Source of the DNA: Thermogemmatispora sp.
GTDB taxonomy: Bacteria > Chloroflexota > Ktedonobacteria > Ktedonobacterales > Ktedonobacteraceae
Assembly (NCBI RefSeq): GCF_019683635.1
Contig: NZ_JADGIA010000015.1
Location: 1-45,728, forward strand
DNA: 45,728 bases
Reading direction: 5' to 3'
Position numbers and translations under genes: made by a program. Positions 42,787 to 45,728 of this stretch are shown piece by piece. Each line of letters starts with the position of its first letter. Positions within the stretch are counted from its first letter, which is position 1. Below the pieces are notes generated by a model, which ran no database searches, was not told where the DNA came from, and saw only the letters and a list, made by a program, of their open reading frames with translations.

Positions 42787-43770
42787 ATGTCTTGGAATGT
42801 ACAGACTGCCGTGGCACCCCAGGCTGGCTACACGGCGCCTGCTGATGGCCTGGCGTTACGTACGCGTGGCCTCACCAAGCGCTATGGCCAGCGTCTGGCG
42901 GTGGCTGATCTGAATCTGGAAGTCAGACGTGGCGAAATTTTTGGCTTTCTGGGACCGAATGGGGCTGGCAAGACGACTACTATCCGTATGCTTCTGGGCT
43001 TGATTACACCCACGGCTGGCAGCATCGAGATCCTGGGGCAGGACCTGCGGCGGCAGCCGAAGCTGGTGCTGCCGCGTGTTGGCGCCTTGATAGAGACGCC
43101 GGCGCTCTATCTCCACCTGTCAGCCCGGGATAACCTGCGGGCAGTAGCCAGCTCGCTCGGAGGAGTCTCTGAGCGCCGCATTGATGAAGTTCTGGATCTG
43201 GTGGGTCTCAGGAGCCGCCAGAACGATCGTGTTAAGACCTACTCTCTCGGAATGAAACAGCGCCTGGGCCTGGCTCTGGCCCTCTTACATGATCCCGAGC
43301 TGCTGATCCTCGATGAGCCGGCCAATGGTCTCGATCCCGCCGGTATTGTTGAGATGCGCGATCTCCTGCATCAGCTCGTTGCTCAGGGCAAAACGATCTT
43401 CATTTCCAGCCATCTGCTCAGTGAAGTCCAGCAAATCTGTACGCGCGTGGCGATCATCAGACTGGGACGGCTGGTGACGGAGGCCAGCGTGGAAGAGCTA
43501 ATCCGCGGACGTGGTGAGTTTGTCGTACGCGTGGAGCGCCCCCAGGAGGCACTGCGGCTTGTGCGGGCTCAGCCCTGGGGAGCGACGGCCCGTCTCACTG
43601 AGAAGGGTGAGCTGATAACGCCTGCCCCTGGCGGGCGCGGGCGCGAGTTGAATCGCTGCCTGGTCGAGGCGGGCCTGATCCCCGACTCACTGGCTCCTGT
43701 CACCCTGGATCTGGAGCAGGTCTTCCTGCAACTAACTGGCGACGATGTTGCTATGGGAGGAAAGATTTAA
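42787..43770 (+). CDS. ABC-type exporter ATP-binding protein (BcrA-like)
   Basis: 327 residues. Walker A GPNGAGKT (56-63), signature in the form YSLGMKQR (typical of bacitracin-type BcrA and related ATPases), Walker B LLILDEPANGLDP, and the switch His in FISSHLLSEVQQICTR. The C-terminal 100 residues are the usual accessory domain. It is active by motif. The permease follows with only 2 bp between stop and start, so the two form an operon that pumps out an antibiotic or lipid-like compound. Confidence 0.88.
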   Translation: MSWNVQTAVAPQAGYTAPADGLALRTRGLTKRYGQRLAVADLNLEVRRGEIFGFLGPNGAGKTTTIRMLLGLITPTAGSIEILGQDLRRQPKLVLPRVGALIETPALYLHLSARDNLRAVASSLGGVSERRIDEVLDLVGLRSRQNDRVKTYSLGMKQRLGLALALLHDPELLILDEPANGLDPAGIVEMRDLLHQLVAQGKTIFISSHLLSEVQQICTRVAIIRLGRLVTEASVEELIRGRGEFVVRVERPQEALRLVRAQPWGATARLTEKGELITPAPGGRGRELNRCLVEAGLIPDSLAPVTLDLEQVFLQLTGDDVAMGGKI

Positions 43771-43772
43771 CG

Positions 43773-44714
43773 ATGATGAAAGAAACCATGCTCTTCTCTG
43801 GAGAGCGCAGCGATCGGGGACAAAGCGAGGTCGCTGTGAGGATGCTACAGCCGCGCTTCTGGGGACTGGTGCGCGCCGAACTGCTCAAGCTCTCGCGCCA
43901 ATGGGCCACCTGGATTCTACTGGTGCTGGTGCTCTGTTTTGTCGCTGGCGTCTACTTCATTGAGTTGGCGCTCGGTTCTGCTTCTCTCAAGGATGAGCTT
44001 CAGCGTGATCCGCTGAGCTATCTTGAGATCCAGCTGCGCGGCCTGGATATATTACGCGTCTTTGCCGGCGTCTTCCTCATCGTTGTGGCGGCTCGCTGTA
44101 TTGGTCTGGAGTATCAGCTTGGTACCATTCGCATTCTCCTGGCGCGTGGGGTTGGGCGCCTCCAGCTCCTTGGGGCGAAGCTCCTGGCCCTGTTACTGGT
44201 TGGTGTTTTCACGCTTGCGCTTGGAATCGCAGAGGTGGCCATCTGCTCCTGTCTTCTTACGCTTCTCCAGGCGGGCAATCTCGACGCTCTCTCGGCGGTC
44301 AACGCCGCTTTCTGGCACGATGCTGGCCTCTACACGCTGAGTGTCGCCAGTAGTATGGGGGTCTCGATCCTGATGGCTGTGGCGCTGGCAGTGATCGGGC
44401 GCTCGCAAACCTTCGGCTTGAGCGCTGCCCTGGGCTACTTCCCAGCAGATAACTTTCTGGTCTATCTGCTCTACCTGGGCTTCAAACTCACCAACAACCA
44501 GTTCTGGAAAGATGTTTCTGCCTACCTGCTTGGCCCCAACCTTAACGTCATGGGTCTCGTCGTCACCAATGGACATCTTCCCTCAACGGGAGCACAGCCT
44601 TTGAACATGCAGCTGGTCGACGCGCGCCACATCTGGCTGCTCCTCCTCGTCTATGCCCTGGTGTTTCTCACCATCTCACTGGTGCTGACGCGGAACCGCG
44701 ATGTCAAGGAATAG
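43773..44714 (+). CDS. ABC-2 type permease partner
   Basis: 313 residues. Six or so membrane helices: WILLVLVLCFVAGVYFIELA near 45-65, RVFAGVFLIVVAARCIGLEY near 94-115, then several more, with a last helix IWLLLLVYALVFLTISLVL. The segment R-C-I-G-L-E-Y-Q-L-G-T-I-R is typical of ABC-2 permeases of the BcrB class. Two adjacent ATG codons (43773, 43776) are possible starts. Substrate unknown. Confidence 0.85.
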   Translation: MMKETMLFSGERSDRGQSEVAVRMLQPRFWGLVRAELLKLSRQWATWILLVLVLCFVAGVYFIELALGSASLKDELQRDPLSYLEIQLRGLDILRVFAGVFLIVVAARCIGLEYQLGTIRILLARGVGRLQLLGAKLLALLLVGVFTLALGIAEVAICSCLLTLLQAGNLDALSAVNAAFWHDAGLYTLSVASSMGVSILMAVALAVIGRSQTFGLSAALGYFPADNFLVYLLYLGFKLTNNQFWKDVSAYLLGPNLNVMGLVVTNGHLPSTGAQPLNMQLVDARHIWLLLLVYALVFLTISLVLTRNRDVKE

Positions 44715-44738
44715 GTAGCCTGGCCTCCTGTCCTGCCG

Positions 44739-45728
44739 TCAGCGCTCACCAAGCAGCCATCTGAGGCGAGCCACGCCAGGCGTATCGCCATAGGGGCTTG
44801 CCTTGAGGCGCTGGTACAGGAGGCCCAGGTGAGCCAAGGCTCGCCGGGCGTTAAGGGTCCGTGCTTCGCCGGCGGCCTGGATTGCCAGAGTGGTCGCAAC
44901 TTCGTAGTCCTTCAGCAGCAGGTGGGCCAGGGCCCGATAGATCACAATGAAGAGTCGGCGCGTCGTGAATAGCGGCTGTGTATGCTGACTGGCCTGATCT
45001 AGCTCGCCAAGGGCCTGGCGCGCCTGCCCCAGAGCCAGCAGTGTTCTGGCACGGTTGAGGTGGTAGTAGCCGACATCGGCAGCCAGAAGGTAGGGATCAT
45101 CATCCTCTCTGGCTGGGCTTAGCAACTGGCCCGCCTGGTCGAGCAGTACCAGCGCTTGCTTGCGCTCTGGCTCATCTCTGGCCAGGTGGGCCAGAATGTG
45201 TGCGGCCTCCTCTAGTACAAAGCGTTGAACAGAAGGGCAGGTCTCGGCTAAGCGTTCGAGGGCCTCTCCTGCATGGTGGCGAGCCGCCTCCGCTTCTCCC
45301 AGCTCGAAATGAGCAATCGCCTGCCCGATCAGGGCATTGGCCAGCAGATCGCGATGGACGCTTCCCGCCGGTGGCCTGCTCTGGCCTCTGGTCTGCTCCC
45401 AACTGCGGGCGATGGACAGGCAGTGCTGAACGAATGGCAGAGCGCTCGCTACACCATAGAGGTCAGCCAGCCCGTCGGCCACTAGTTGGGCGTAGTTAAA
45501 TTCCAAACGTAAGATATTTCCTAACAGTTCATTTTGAACAAGAGGTAAAAGCCGCTTCAAGTAGGTGAGACGGCGCCAGGCTCGTGTCAGTAGCTCCGGC
45601 TGGCGACTGGCCCGAAATTCGGCGTAGAGTTCTGCTTGCTGGCGCTGGTAGGTGATCAGCAGAGGCTCCTCGCTATTCTCGCTGATGAGGAGGGAGGTGG
45701 GTGAAGGGGGAAGGGGAAGACCTGGGGC
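44739..45728 (-). CDS. TPR-like repeat protein, 5' end beyond the window
   Basis: The frame is open from 45728 down to its stop at 44739, giving about 330 residues without a start in view; TTG at 45558-45560 is an internal codon. Helical repeats run through the whole piece (ELLGNILRLEFNYAQLVADG, then H-F-E-L-G-E-A-E-A-A-R-H, and LAHLGLLYQRLKASPYGDTP at the end), the pattern of TPR domains in regulators or scaffold proteins. The N-terminal, possibly DNA-binding, part is missing, so the class is not clear. It converges on the exporter operon, 24 bp away. Confidence 0.75.
   Translation of the reverse strand, partial: APGLPLPPSPTSLLISENSEEPLLITYQRQQAELYAEFRASRQPELLTRAWRRLTYLKRLLPLVQNELLGNILRLEFNYAQLVADGLADLYGVASALPFVQHCLSIARSWEQTRGQSRPPAGSVHRDLLANALIGQAIAHFELGEAEAARHHAGEALERLAETCPSVQRFVLEEAAHILAHLARDEPERKQALVLLDQAGQLLSPAREDDDPYLLAADVGYYHLNRARTLLALGQARQALGELDQASQHTQPLFTTRRLFIVIYRALAHLLLKDYEVATTLAIQAAGEARTLNARRALAHLGLLYQRLKASPYGDTPGVARLRWLLGER

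Overview
The window looks like a chromosomal piece of a GC-rich, probably thermophilic, non-proteobacterial bacterium. My best guess is a Ktedonobacteria-type Chloroflexota (Thermogemmatispora-like). This rests on a kinase carrying a C-terminal ectodomain, many TPR proteins, Pro/Thr-rich secreted proteins and the overall gene mix; no 16S gene or other decisive marker is present.

Layout from left to right. (1) 0.5-3.0 kb: an NAD(P)-binding SDR protein converges on a membrane-anchored surface protein. (2) 3.07-12.98 kb: a compact virion-structure module. On the minus strand lie a Pro-rich leader protein, a prohead protease fused to a major capsid protein, several beta-rich virion-like proteins, a head-tail connector with an inserted Ig-like domain, a membrane coiled-coil protein and a Dit-like tail protein. 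On the plus strand lie a portal protein and two small genes. Both arms start from back-to-back promoters with 17-bp spacing at 10328-10427. No terminase, tape measure, lysis or replication gene is visible. (3) 13.1-18.8 kb: a small membrane protein, a DUF1648-like membrane protein, an alpha/beta hydrolase, a DrrAB-type ABC exporter and an Hsp20 chaperone with a strong terminator. (4) 18.9-22.9 kb: tRNA-Arg(CCG), then comEA and comEC, the DNA-uptake pair; both have lost hallmark motifs. (5) 23.2-26.9 kb: a zinc-ribbon membrane protein, a tyrosine-recombinase-like protein with degenerate active-site residues, an acidic-tailed protein and an ABM-like protein. (6) 27.15-32.72 kb: a four-gene minus-strand signalling operon (LysM-like anchored protein, TPR-AAA+ ATPase, TPR membrane protein, Ser/Thr kinase with a LamG-like ectodomain). 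(7) 33.06-42.30 kb: a minus-strand purine-catabolism cluster (adenine deaminase, FAD subunit and fused FeS/Mo subunit of an XdhD-like hydroxylase, FMN alpha-hydroxyacid oxidase, threonine-synthase-like protein, carbamate-kinase-like protein). (8) 42.8-45.7 kb: a second ABC exporter and a TPR protein that runs off the right edge.

Two parts look most novel. The first is the divergently transcribed virion module, which lacks packaging genes and has an internal start inside the protease-capsid fusion. The second is the purine cluster: its last two genes encode clear members of the threonine synthase and carbamate kinase families that lack the residues these enzymes normally need (Ala in place of the PLP lysine; Ser and Gln in place of two carbamate-kinase lysines). 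I read these as neofunctionalised or pseudoenzyme partners of purine breakdown, which is inference.

All calls come from reading the sequence and translations by eye; no database search was possible.
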